Origin: Actinomycetota bacterium
GTDB lineage: Bacteria > Actinomycetota > Geothermincolia > Fen-727 > Anoxymicrobiaceae
NCBI GenBank assembly: GCA_016927325.1
Contig: JAFGMY010000156.1
Coordinates: 1 to 36,414, forward strand
Length of the DNA: 36,414 nt
Direction of reading: 5' to 3'
Made by a program: the position numbers and the translations under genes. Shown here piece after piece: positions 26,506 through 34,699 of the stretch (positions are counted from its first letter, which is position 1; every line of letters begins with the position of its first letter). A model generated the notes under the pieces. The model saw nothing but the letters and a program-made list of their open reading frames with translations. It had not been told where the DNA came from and ran no database searches.

Positions 26506-29220
26506 GTGGCTACCAAGTACGTCTACGACTTCGAAGAAGGAAATATGGAGATGAAAAACCTGCTGGGAGGCAAAGGCGCCAACCTTGCCGAGATGACCGG
26601 CATGGGGATACCTGTGCCACCGGGTTTTACAATTACGACCGAGGCCTGCGTACATTATTCAAGGAATGGAGAGTACCCCCAGGGATTATTGGAAAGTATA
26701 AAAGAGCATCTAGGCGAACTTGAGCGGAAAATGGGCAAGAAGCTGGGAGATTCCGGAGATCCTTTGCTTGTATCGGTCAGGTCGGGAGCGAGAGCGAGCA
26801 TGCCAGGTATGATGGATACGGTATTGAACCTCGGTCTTAACGACAGATCAGTTGAAGCGCTGGCGGAGAAAACCGGGAACCCGCGTTTCGCCTGGGATTC
26901 GTACAGGCGTTTCGTTGCAATGTACGGTGACGTGGTCCTGGGACTCAAACCGGAAACCAAGGCGGAAAGGGATCCGTTCGACGCCCTTCTGGAAGACAAG
27001 AAAAAAGCCGCCGGGGTGGAGCAGGACAATGAACTGACGGCCGAACAGCTTAAGGAGCTGGTAGGCGAGTTCAAGGCGGAAATCATGAAGAGGAAAGGCG
27101 TTGAGTTCCCACAGGACCCGACGGAGCAGTTGAACGGCGCGATAATGGCGGTTTTTAAGTCATGGGATAATGAAAGGGCGGTCGCCTACAGGCAGATGTA
27201 CGATATTCCCGGTGACTGGGGGACGGCGGTAAACGTTCAGTCAATGGTATTTGGAAACACCGGCACCGATTCGGGAACCGGGGTGGGTTTCACCAGGAAC
27301 CCGGCGACGGGTGACAACGAAGTGTACGGCGAATATCTGCTGAATGCGCAGGGAGAAGATGTGGTTGCCGGAATCAGGACCCCCGAGAAGATCGAAAAGT
27401 TGAGGAGCGAACTTCCGGAGTCGTATGAAGAGCTTATGCGCATTCGTGAAGTGCTTGAAAACCATTACCGTGACATGCAGGATTTCGAGTTCACCATCCA
27501 GGAAAAGAAGCTCTGGATGCTCCAGACCAGAGTCGGCAAGCGTACCGGCATGGCGGCGATAAAAATAGCGGTGGACATGGTGGAAGAAGGCCTGATAACC
27601 ACTGATGAGGCGGTCGGCCGGATCGATCCCGAAGGGCTGAACGATCTGCTGAGGCCTGTTTTCGATCCTGAATCGATAAAGAAAGCTTCCGCCGAGGGCA
27701 GGATGATAGCGACGGGAACCAAGGCCGGTCCCGGTGCGGCCACCGGTGAAGTGGTTTTGTTCGCATCCGACGCACATGAAATAAAGAGCAAGAATCCGGA
27801 CGCCAGGCTTCTGCTGGTACGGCATGAGACAAGCCCCGAGGATATAAAGGGCATGGCCGCAGCAGAAGGGTTTTTGACCCAGTTTGGAGGCGCGACGTCT
27901 CACGCGGCGCTCGTTGCGAGACAGATGGGCAAAGTCTGCATTGTTGGATGCGGCGCTCTGGATATCGATTATGAAAACCTCCTGGTGAAGATTCCTTCCA
28001 ATGGAAAGACCGTCGAGATAAAACAGGGCGACTGGATATCAATCGATGGAACGACCGGAGAGGTTTATCTTGGGAGAATAGAGACCCGGCCTTCCGAGGT
28101 CGAACAGGTGCTGATAGGTAAAACGATGAAGCCGGACGAGTCTGAAGCCTTCCAGCGTTTCGAGAAGCTGCTTTCATGGGCTGACGAGTACCGCCGGTTG
28201 AATATCAGGACCAACGCGGATACTCCGGGCCAGGCCGAGCAGGCAATCGCTTTCGGGGCAGAGGGTATTGGACTCTGCAGGACGGAGCATATGTTTTTCG
28301 GAGGCGAGAGAATACTCGCCGTGCGCCAGATGATTCTCGCCGAAAACGAGGCCGGGAGGAGGGAAGCCCTGGAAAAGATCTTCCCGATGCAGAAGGAGGA
28401 TTTCGCAGGGATCTTCCGTGTAATGGGAACAAGGCCGGTTACGATAAGACTTCTGGACCCGCCTTTGCACGAGTTCCTTCCGCATGAGGCTGAAGAGATA
28501 GAGCGGGTAGCATCGGAGCTTGGAATAGACGCCGCTGAGGTCGAGGAGCGCAACCGGAGGCTGAAGGAAGCGAACCCCATGCTGGGCCACAGGGGCTGCA
28601 GGCTGGGAATTACTTATCCCGAGATTTACGAAATGCAGGTCAGAGCTGTCATAGAGGCCGCCTGCGAAGTAAAGAAAGAAGGTCTCGCCCCGAGTCCCGA
28701 GATTATGATACCTCTCGTCGGGAGTTCCTCCGAAATGGCTGTTACCCGTGAAATGGCGGTAAGGGTGGCGGATGGTGTCATAAGAGAAAGCGGTGTTGAT
28801 CTGGACTACATGGTGGGGACGATGATAGAGCTTCCAAGGGCCTGCATCGTAGCCGACAAGATAGCGGAAAACGCGGAATTTTTCTCATTCGGAACCAACG
28901 ACCTTACCCAGACCACATTCGGCATTTCCCGTGATGATGTCAAAGGTTTCCTGCCGACATATCTCGAGAAGGAAATCTACCCGGCGGATCCTTTTCAGAG
29001 GCTCGACCGGGAAGGAGTCGGCGGTCTCATGAAGATTGGAATCGAACGCGGCAGGAACCAGCGTCCCGATTTGAAAATTGGAATATGCGGCGAGCACGGA
29101 GGAGAGCCTTCGTCGGTGAAGTTCTGTGACGCAGCCGGCTTGAACTACGTTTCATGTTCCCCGTTCAGGGTACCGATCGCGAGGCTTGCCGCCGCACAGG
29201 CATCGCTGGAAAATAAATAA
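26506..29220 (+). CDS. ppdK: Pyruvate, phosphate dikinase
   Basis: Interconverts pyruvate + ATP + Pi and PEP + AMP + PPi; typical of anaerobes using PPi-linked glycolysis or gluconeogenesis. 904 aa, slightly long. Start GTG 26506 after a strong AGGAGG. Domains: ATP-grasp N-terminal part (GGKGANLAEMTGMGIPVPPGFTI, VSVRSGARASMPGMMDT), swivelling phosphohistidine domain with His466 in GGATSHAALVARQMG, and a C-terminal PEP/pyruvate TIM barrel with Cys861 in GICGEHGG and FSFGTNDLTQTTFG. No PDRP-type regulatory gene is adjacent. It lies 52 bp after glyS. Confidence 0.97.
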   Translation: MATKYVYDFEEGNMEMKNLLGGKGANLAEMTGMGIPVPPGFTITTEACVHYSRNGEYPQGLLESIKEHLGELERKMGKKLGDSGDPLLVSVRSGARASMPGMMDTVLNLGLNDRSVEALAEKTGNPRFAWDSYRRFVAMYGDVVLGLKPETKAERDPFDALLEDKKKAAGVEQDNELTAEQLKELVGEFKAEIMKRKGVEFPQDPTEQLNGAIMAVFKSWDNERAVAYRQMYDIPGDWGTAVNVQSMVFGNTGTDSGTGVGFTRNPATGDNEVYGEYLLNAQGEDVVAGIRTPEKIEKLRSELPESYEELMRIREVLENHYRDMQDFEFTIQEKKLWMLQTRVGKRTGMAAIKIAVDMVEEGLITTDEAVGRIDPEGLNDLLRPVFDPESIKKASAEGRMIATGTKAGPGAATGEVVLFASDAHEIKSKNPDARLLLVRHETSPEDIKGMAAAEGFLTQFGGATSHAALVARQMGKVCIVGCGALDIDYENLLVKIPSNGKTVEIKQGDWISIDGTTGEVYLGRIETRPSEVEQVLIGKTMKPDESEAFQRFEKLLSWADEYRRLNIRTNADTPGQAEQAIAFGAEGIGLCRTEHMFFGGERILAVRQMILAENEAGRREALEKIFPMQKEDFAGIFRVMGTRPVTIRLLDPPLHEFLPHEAEEIERVASELGIDAAEVEERNRRLKEANPMLGHRGCRLGITYPEIYEMQVRAVIEAACEVKKEGLAPSPEIMIPLVGSSSEMAVTREMAVRVADGVIRESGVDLDYMVGTMIELPRACIVADKIAENAEFFSFGTNDLTQTTFGISRDDVKGFLPTYLEKEIYPADPFQRLDREGVGGLMKIGIERGRNQRPDLKIGICGEHGGEPSSVKFCDAAGLNYVSCSPFRVPIARLAAAQASLENK

Positions 29221-29241
29221 GACTAACCAGAAATCAGATAT

Positions 29242-29284
29242 CCGGCAAAAGGCCTGCGGAGGGCGCCGGCCGCAAAATATGCGG
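29242..29284 (+). repeat. GC-rich hairpins after ppdK
   Basis: CCGGC (29242-29246) can pair with GCCGG (29265-29269), and CCGCA (29270-29274) with TGCGG (29280-29284) around AAATA. They lie in the 107-bp gap after ppdK. No T-run follows, so a terminator is not established; they could stabilise the ppdK mRNA end. Confidence 0.3.
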
Positions 29285-29327
29285 TTCGGGTGTTCACGAT
29301 TTAAGGAAGTTGCCGTGGAGGTGGATT

Positions 29328-29906
29328 ATGCTTGTTGTTGGAATAAACGGTTCGCCGGACAATGAAGGGAATACCGCTTATATTCTGAAAAGGGTGTTGG
29401 ATGCAGCCGGGCGGAAAGGAGCCGAAACAGCGGTAATCAATGTGATGGACGCGCTGGAAGGCCAGAAATGGCCTTACTGTAAGGCGTGCGGCTCGCCATG
29501 TCCCGGAATATGCCATGAAAATGAAAACCTGAGCCGCGCTTATGAGGTGCTGTCAAGAGCGGACGCTCTTGTAGTTGGAAGCCCGGTATACTTTGGAACC
29601 GTAAGTGCCCAGTTGAAAGCTTTCTGGGACAAAAGCAGGAACCTGCGGAGGAGCAAGGCACTTGTAGGCAAACCTGCAGGGGCGGTAACGGTCGCGGCGG
29701 CAAAGTACGGCGGACAGGAAACGACAATCAAGGCTATACATGACATACTGATGGTTCATGGAATGAGGATAGTAGGAGACGGATCGTTTGAATCCGGCGC
29801 CGGCCATCAGGGTGTATGCGCGCAGAGACCCGGCAGTGAAGACGCGTTCGCGTTAGAGCGTGCCGAAGTGCTGGCCGAGGCGATAGTCGAGGCAGTTGGG
29901 GATTGA
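29328..29906 (+). CDS. NADPH-dependent FMN reductase / iron-sulfur flavoprotein family
   Basis: 192 aa flavodoxin-fold protein. Start ATG 29328 has GGAGGTG six bases upstream; an earlier TTG at 29310 has none. The FMN phosphate loop is at the N-terminus (VVGINGSPDNEGNTAYIL), with GSPVYFGTVSAQLKAFWD binding the flavin ring. A compact cysteine cluster C51-x2-C54-x3-C58-x3-C62 (YCKACGSPCPGIC) sits where Isf-type flavoproteins carry their [4Fe-4S] cluster, so electron transfer between ferredoxin and a small acceptor is a reasonable inference. The substrate is unknown. The stop overlaps the region of the next start. Confidence 0.88.
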   Translation: MLVVGINGSPDNEGNTAYILKRVLDAAGRKGAETAVINVMDALEGQKWPYCKACGSPCPGICHENENLSRAYEVLSRADALVVGSPVYFGTVSAQLKAFWDKSRNLRRSKALVGKPAGAVTVAAAKYGGQETTIKAIHDILMVHGMRIVGDGSFESGAGHQGVCAQRPGSEDAFALERAEVLAEAIVEAVGD

Positions 29907-29917
29907 AGCGGAGTTTT

Positions 29918-30949
29918 GTGGATCGAAGATCTCCGGCAAGAGAACAAATGGAAATTCGTAAAAGAACTGAAGAGATAGAGAAAAATATACTGTCATCCAG
30001 GGCCTCACTGTCGTCTGAGAGTAAAGGGAGAAGGAGGCCTGAAGAGCTTTGCCCGATAAGGACGGAGTTTCAGAGGGACAGGGATAGAATCGTCCATTGC
30101 AAGTCGTTTCGCAGGTTAAAACACAAAACCCAGGTGTTTCTGGCTCCGGAAGGCGACCATTATAGAACCCGGTTGACACATACCATGGAAGTGTCGCAGA
30201 TATCAAGAAGCATTGCCCGGGCGCTCCTGCTCAACGAGGATCTGACCGAGGCTATAGCACTCGGGCACGATCTGGGACATACCCCGTTCGGCCATATTGG
30301 TGAAAACGCGCTTTCGAAGTTTCTTGGCGGTGAGTTCAGGCACAACATTCAGAGCTTGAGAGTTGTGGACGAGCTGGAGTACGGAGGTAAAGGGCTTAAC
30401 CTTACATGGGAAGTGAGAAATGGAATCCTGACACATACCGGGGATGAAAAACCGGAAACCCTGGAAGGGGAAATTGTCCGGATTGCGGACCGTATAGCGT
30501 ACATAAACCATGACATCGATGATGCCATCAGGGCGGAAATAATAAGTGAAGCCGACCTCCCGCGAGATCCGATTTCAAGGTTGGGAAGTTACCAGAACAA
30601 GAGAATAGACTACCTGGTAAGAGATACCATAACAAACAGCTTTGACAGTGACTCTATAAAGATGAGCCGTGATACGTGGGAACTGATGGACCAGTTGAGA
30701 AATTACCTGTTTGAAAACGTTTATATCGGTTCTGTTGCCAAGACGGAGGAGGACAAAGCGGTCAGGGTGCTTGAATCTCTTGCGAGCTATTACCTCGAGA
30801 ACCCACAGGAGCTCCCACCGGAGTATCAGGCGGCCTGTTACGAGGAACTCCCGGTGAGAGTATGCGATTATGTCGCGGGGATGACCGACAGGTATGCTCT
30901 GATGAAGTACAAGCAGATATTCCTGCCGCGTTCGTGGCTTGTAGAGTAG
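29918..30949 (+). CDS. dgt: Deoxyguanosinetriphosphate triphosphohydrolase-like HD protein
   Basis: Hydrolyses dNTPs to deoxynucleosides and triphosphate. The HD metal site shows as H88 (RLTHTMEVSQ) and H117-D118 (LGHDLGHTPFGH); TEFQRDRDRIVHCKSFRRLKHKTQVF and APEGDHYRTRLTHT are family signatures. The start is uncertain. GTG 29918 has CGGAG four bases upstream (343 aa). ATG 29948 gives MEIRKRTEEIEKNIL, closest to the usual N-terminus, but with a weak ribosome site. TTG 29903 overlaps the previous stop. The dgt-dnaG adjacency matches Mycobacterium. Confidence 0.92.
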   Translation: MDRRSPAREQMEIRKRTEEIEKNILSSRASLSSESKGRRRPEELCPIRTEFQRDRDRIVHCKSFRRLKHKTQVFLAPEGDHYRTRLTHTMEVSQISRSIARALLLNEDLTEAIALGHDLGHTPFGHIGENALSKFLGGEFRHNIQSLRVVDELEYGGKGLNLTWEVRNGILTHTGDEKPETLEGEIVRIADRIAYINHDIDDAIRAEIISEADLPRDPISRLGSYQNKRIDYLVRDTITNSFDSDSIKMSRDTWELMDQLRNYLFENVYIGSVAKTEEDKAVRVLESLASYYLENPQELPPEYQAACYEELPVRVCDYVAGMTDRYALMKYKQIFLPRSWLVE

Positions 30950-31082
30950 CCGCGGCCGTTCCGGGCGGGATTCGGTGTGGTAAGAAGCCGGAACCGTAGG
31001 ATAAGCAAGGTTCACAGTCGAAGGGATGGATTGACGACGCGTTGGTTGATCCCGCTAATTCAAGTTTTACAGGATCGAACAA

Positions 31083-32927
31083 TTGTCCCCTAGTGGAAGA
31101 ATCAAAGAATCCGATATCGAAGCGATCCGGGACCGCGTTGATCTGGTCAAGGTGGTTTCGGATTATGTCCCGTTAAAGAAGTCCGGAAGAGAGTTCAGGG
31201 GTCCGTGTCCGTTCCACAAGGAGAAGGACCCTTCGTTTTACGTAAATCCGGAAAAAGGGGTCTATTTCTGCTTCGGCTGCAAGGCAAGCGGCGGCGTCTT
31301 CAACTTCGTCATGGAGATGGACGGCCTTTCTTTTAACGAGGCGGTCGAGAAGCTTGCAGAGTCGATCGGATACCGTATTAACTATGAAAAAGGTTCCGAA
31401 GCCGAAGTAAAAGGCAGGCTGGAGAAAGACAGGCTGTTCAAGCTGAACAAGACGGCGGCGGAGTACTATTCATATGTTCTGGGGACTGACGAGGCGGTAC
31501 AGGCCAGGGACTACCTTGAGAGCAGAGGGTTTGAAGGTGACATCGTAAAAGAGTTCATGGTTGGGTACGCACAGCCCGGGTGGAGCAATCTTTGTGCTTT
31601 TCTGGCCAAGAAAGGATTTAAGAACGAGGAAATACTAAGTGCCGGTCTCGCACGCGAGCGCGCCACCCACGGGCAGGGGACCCCTGGAATATACGACATC
31701 TTCCGAAACAGGATAATTTTTCCGATACTCGACCACCGGGGGAGGTTCATAGCGTTCGGTGGAAGACGCATGCCCGGCTCGGGGTCCGAGGATGAACCAA
31801 AGTACATCAACTCCCCCGAAACCAGGATCTATAAAAAAGGGAATACCCTGTACGGCTTTTACCAGGCCAGAACCGTTATCCAGGAGAAAGGCGAAGCCGT
31901 AATCGTGGAAGGTTACACGGATCTCCTGGCACTGTGGAAATCCGGAATAAAGGAGGTTGTGGCGACACTCGGGACCGCTCTTACAGAAAATCATCTCGGT
32001 CTGCTCAACAGATACTGCGACAGGTTATTCCTTGCATTTGACGCCGATCAGGCGGGCATCGCGGCGGCGAACAGGGTATTGGATTTCTTTAACAGGTTCA
32101 GAATGGATATATACGTGGTCAAAGTGAAAGCAGGGGAGGACCCGGCTTCCATAATAGAGTCCGGCGGGGCGGAAGCTTTTAATGATTTCAAGAAAGACTC
32201 GCAGTATCTGCTGGATTTTTCGGTTGAAAGGGCGGTGGAGAAGATAGACCGGTCTACGCCGATGGGAAAGACCAGGGCATTAGAGGCCTGCGTTCCTATT
32301 ATGGCGAAGATCAACAGCGAAGAGACACATAACTTAAGAGACGAGCTTGTCAGAAAAATTTGCGACCATGTTGATATGCCCAGGGAATCGGTAGAACTTT
32401 TTATAAGAAGTTCGATGAAATCCGGTGGTGCCGGCGGAAAAAGGGTCGACGTGGCCAGGGTTCCGGCGATGTGGGAAAAAGTGGAAAAGGAAGCGCTTTG
32501 CCTTCTTCTTCACTGTCCCGAAGCTTTACTGGAGCACCATTATCTTGATGAGGACTACTTTGATGACGAAAACAGCAAAAAAATAATGAAGATGTTAAAG
32601 GAAATTGCCGCATATGACGAAGAAGATTTACTAGCGGAATATGATAAGTATATTCGCAGGATGGTTGAACAGTTGCAGGACGACGAGTTGCGCGGGAAAG
32701 TGGCAAGGTTACTTCTTGAGGAACCTCCTGGTTTTGAGACTGAATATGGGGATAAGGTTTTCGATAGGTTAAAATATATGTTCTTCAAGAAAGAAAAGAG
32801 AAAAGTTGAATCGGAAGTAAACCGCATAAATAAAGATCTGGAGCCCAGGAAATACGAAAGCTTATGTACCCGTTTATTCGAACTCGACAAGGTGATCAGG
32901 GAGCAGTTCCCTTATGATCACGGATGA
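31083..32927 (+). CDS. dnaG: DNA primase
   Basis: Synthesises RNA primers at the fork. 614 aa. The N-terminal zinc ribbon is C42/H45 and C63/C66 (CPFH, CFGC). The catalytic core contains the family motif DIFRNRIIFPILDHRGRFIAFGGR. The TOPRIM domain has IVEGYTDLLAL (Glu near 275) and FDADQAG (near 320). The C-terminal helical region would bind DnaB. Start TTG 31083 has AGGA seven bases upstream. It is followed after 46 bp by rpoD, the classic macromolecular-synthesis arrangement. Confidence 0.97.
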   Translation: MSPSGRIKESDIEAIRDRVDLVKVVSDYVPLKKSGREFRGPCPFHKEKDPSFYVNPEKGVYFCFGCKASGGVFNFVMEMDGLSFNEAVEKLAESIGYRINYEKGSEAEVKGRLEKDRLFKLNKTAAEYYSYVLGTDEAVQARDYLESRGFEGDIVKEFMVGYAQPGWSNLCAFLAKKGFKNEEILSAGLARERATHGQGTPGIYDIFRNRIIFPILDHRGRFIAFGGRRMPGSGSEDEPKYINSPETRIYKKGNTLYGFYQARTVIQEKGEAVIVEGYTDLLALWKSGIKEVVATLGTALTENHLGLLNRYCDRLFLAFDADQAGIAAANRVLDFFNRFRMDIYVVKVKAGEDPASIIESGGAEAFNDFKKDSQYLLDFSVERAVEKIDRSTPMGKTRALEACVPIMAKINSEETHNLRDELVRKICDHVDMPRESVELFIRSSMKSGGAGGKRVDVARVPAMWEKVEKEALCLLLHCPEALLEHHYLDEDYFDDENSKKIMKMLKEIAAYDEEDLLAEYDKYIRRMVEQLQDDELRGKVARLLLEEPPGFETEYGDKVFDRLKYMFFKKEKRKVESEVNRINKDLEPRKYESLCTRLFELDKVIREQFPYDHG

Positions 32928-32936
32928 CGCGCATAA

Positions 32937-32968
32937 ACGAATTCTTAATTCGTGAGGTGGTGAATTCG
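32937..32968 (+). promoter_or_regulatory. Alternative hairpins around the rpoD ribosome-binding site
   Basis: Hairpin A: ACGAATT (32937-32943), loop ctt, AATTCGT (32947-32953), leaving the downstream GAGGTGGTGA free. Hairpin B: CGAATTC (32938-32944) with GAATTCG (32962-32968), which loops out the Shine-Dalgarno. Both stems are perfect 7-mers sharing one arm, so they exclude each other. This could tune translation of the sigma factor; it is inferred from base pairing only. Confidence 0.4.
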
Positions 32969-32973
32969 CGTTA

Positions 32974-34161
32974 ATGGCTGAAGAATGGAAAGATCTGGAC
33001 ATAGAAGAAGTCCGTGAAATAATTACAATCGGCAAGGACCGGGGATTTTTCTCGACCGATGAGATTATTGAGCGGCTCAAGGGTGTTGAGTTGACGCCCG
33101 AGCAGTTGGATAACATATTCATTTTGATTTCGGACATGGGTATCGAAATCATCGATGAAGCGGTCGAGGAAATCAAAGAGGAAATCGAAGAAGAGTCAAA
33201 AGGCGAAGGAAAAGAGCGGGCGGAACCGCTGGACCTCTCGGTTCAGACCGTTACCAACGATCCGGTGCGGATGTATCTGAAAGAGATAGGAAAGGTTCCT
33301 CTTTTGACTGCTGCACAGGAGATATCCCTCGCGAAAAGGATTGATGCCGGAGAGCAAGCCACGGGTAAAATGGAGAGCTCAAAAAAATTAAGCGATAAGG
33401 AGATGCGCCGCCTGAAAGCAGTTGAGGCGGATGGTTTTGAAGCGAAGAAGAAACTGGTGGAAGCGAACTTACGCCTGGTTGTCAGCATTGCCAAGCGCTA
33501 TGTTGGGAGGGGTATGCTTTTTCTGGACCTCATCCAGGAAGGCAATCTCGGCTTGATCCGCGCGGTGGAAAAATTTGATCATGGGAAAGGGTTCAAGTTC
33601 AGCACTTACGCGACCTGGTGGATCCGTCAGGCGATTACACGGGCAATTGCCGATCAGGCGAGAACGATCAGAATACCCGTTCATATGGTTGAAACAATAA
33701 ACAAGCTTGTGAGGGTCCAGCGGCAACTGCTGCAGGATCTCGGCCGTGAGCCGACACCCGAGGAGATAGCGGACGAGATGGAGCTGTCCCCGGAGAAAGT
33801 CAGAGACATTTTGAAGGCAAGCCAGGAGCCTGTTTCACTTGAAACACCAATCGGAGAGGAAGAGGACAGCCACCTTGGGGATTTCATAGAAGATTCAGGC
33901 GCGGCGGTGCCGGTTGACGCTGCGGCGTTCAGACTGCTGCAGGAGCAGTTGGAGGAAGTGCTTGATGACTTGAACACCAGGGAGAAAAGAGTAATACAGC
34001 TTCGGTTCGGGTTGCTGGACGGACAGCCGAGGACGCTTGAAGAGGTGGGAAGAGTTTTCGGTGTGACAAGAGAGAGAATAAGACAGATTGAATCGAAAAC
34101 CCTTTCGAAATTAAGGCATCCGTCGAGAAGCGGGAAGCTGAGAGATTATATAGAGGAATAA
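32974..34161 (+). CDS. rpoD: Primary sigma factor RpoD (SigA)
   Basis: Directs RNA polymerase to housekeeping promoters. 395 aa. Region 1.1-like N-terminus (about 8-65: [22 protein letters not shown]...MGIEIIDE), then an acidic linker, region 1.2 (95-126, [16 protein letters not shown]), region 2 (161-230) with [20 protein letters not shown] and [16 protein letters not shown], region 3 (about 240-316), and region 4 (329-382) with [18 protein letters not shown]. These are group 1 signatures, so consensus -35/-10 promoters are expected here. The GAGGTGGTGA ribosome site is unusually far (about 10 nt) from the ATG. Confidence 0.97.
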   Translation: MAEEWKDLDIEEVREIITIGKDRGFFSTDEIIERLKGVELTPEQLDNIFILISDMGIEIIDEAVEEIKEEIEEESKGEGKERAEPLDLSVQTVTNDPVRMYLKEIGKVPLLTAAQEISLAKRIDAGEQATGKMESSKKLSDKEMRRLKAVEADGFEAKKKLVEANLRLVVSIAKRYVGRGMLFLDLIQEGNLGLIRAVEKFDHGKGFKFSTYATWWIRQAITRAIADQARTIRIPVHMVETINKLVRVQRQLLQDLGREPTPEEIADEMELSPEKVRDILKASQEPVSLETPIGEEEDSHLGDFIEDSGAAVPVDAAAFRLLQEQLEEVLDDLNTREKRVIQLRFGLLDGQPRTLEEVGRVFGVTRERIRQIESKTLSKLRHPSRSGKLRDYIEE

Positions 34162-34186
34162 AGCGGATAGCTTTTAAAATTAAGAA

Positions 34187-34216
34187 TTTAAGAATCCCGC
34201 TATTTTATGTTATAAA
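34187..34216 (+). promoter_or_regulatory. Candidate promoter for the ferritin-like gene's leader
   Basis: TTTAAG (34187-34192), 18 nt, TATAAA (34211-34216). The -10 is a five-of-six match; the -35 is weak. The -10 lies inside a small palindrome ATGTTataAACAT (34207-34219) that could be an operator. Transcription would start near 34223, just before the first stem of the leader structure. Confidence 0.4.
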
Positions 34217-34227
34217 CATGCTCGTGT

Positions 34228-34330
34228 TTGATAAAAACCGTTAATGGGGATCGATTGCAGCTTAACGGTAAATGCAGGAACAATCAGGGATCGGTAACAG
34301 GCAGTTCTGTGATTGATTGTTTTTTATCAA
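34228..34330 (+). ncRNA. Candidate structured 5' leader (three-way junction) of the ferritin-like gene
   Basis: Nested perfect inverted repeats. P1: TTGATAAAAA (34228-34237) with TTTTTATCAA (34321-34330), 10 bp. P2: CCGTTAA (34238-34244) with TTAACGG (34262-34268), 7 bp, stacked directly on P1. P3: ACAATCA (34280-34286) with TGATTGT (34314-34320), 7 bp, directly abutting the 3' arm of P1. An inner ACAG/CTGT stem (34297-34300/34307-34310) sits in P3. Both loops contain GGGATCG followed by GCAG. The geometry is that of a compact riboswitch aptamer. P3 followed by six T residues could alternatively act as an intrinsic terminator, for rpoD or as an attenuator that competes with P1. I do not recognise a known riboswitch class. 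No homologue comparison was possible. Confidence 0.5.
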
Positions 34331-34334
34331 GGTG

Positions 34335-34384
34335 CTCCTTTGAAGATGATTGACTTCAAAATATGTGAACTGAACAGGGGGGAG
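34335..34384 (+). promoter_or_regulatory. Hairpin and possible Shine-Dalgarno sequestration before the ferritin-like gene
   Basis: TTTGAAG (34339-34345) pairs with CTTCAAA (34354-34360) around an 8-nt loop. Directly upstream, CTCC (34335-34338) is complementary to GGAG (34381-34384) of the run GGGGGGAG that forms the ribosome site for ATG 34390. Folding would hide the ribosome site. Only four base pairs are involved, so this is a suggestion. Confidence 0.35.
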
Positions 34385-34389
34385 TTGAA

Positions 34390-34686
34390 ATGTGTGCTGA
34401 ACCGTACCATGAATCTCCGGATGCTATTGGAGAAGAGGGAACCGATTACCACAGGGCCATTGTGTCGCTGATCGAGGAACTGGAGGCGATCGACTGGTAT
34501 CAACAGAGGATCGATGCGACCAATAATACGGAACTGCGGAGGATACTCGAGCACAACAGGGATGAAGAGAAAGAGCATGCGTCCATGATTCTGGAGTGGA
34601 TTAGAAGGAAAGACGACGCGTTTTCAGGAGAACTGAAGGAATACCTGTTTACAAAAGCGGACCTTCTTGACCTGGAGGGCGATTAA
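34390..34686 (+). CDS. Encapsulated ferritin-like (EncFtn) family ferroxidase, without visible cargo peptide
   Basis: 98 aa, two-helix half-ferritin. The sequence (IVSLIEELEAIDWYQQRID, HNRDEEKEHASMILEWIRR, LKEYLFT) matches, from memory, the EncFtn family of Rhodospirillum rubrum, which forms annular decamers and oxidises Fe(II) at the dimer interface. The ligands Glu32, Glu62 and His65 of that protein correspond to E30, E60 and H63 here, all kept; the Trp-Tyr next to the site is also kept (W36-Y37). The family is normally cargo of an encapsulin nanocompartment, through a C-terminal targeting peptide or by fusion to the shell. Here the protein ends KADLLDLEGD with no such peptide, and no shell gene is in the window. 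Ribosome site GGGGGGAG. It lies between rpoD and a DUF2400 gene. Confidence 0.88.
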   Translation: MCAEPYHESPDAIGEEGTDYHRAIVSLIEELEAIDWYQQRIDATNNTELRRILEHNRDEEKEHASMILEWIRRKDDAFSGELKEYLFTKADLLDLEGD

Positions 34687-34699
34687 CCGGTGGGGAGAG

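Noticed and set aside
27491-28177. Long minus-strand frames inside ppdK (about 228 codons, plus others)
   Set aside because: Ser/Arg/Pro-rich shadows of a high-GC third-position gene with no start signals.
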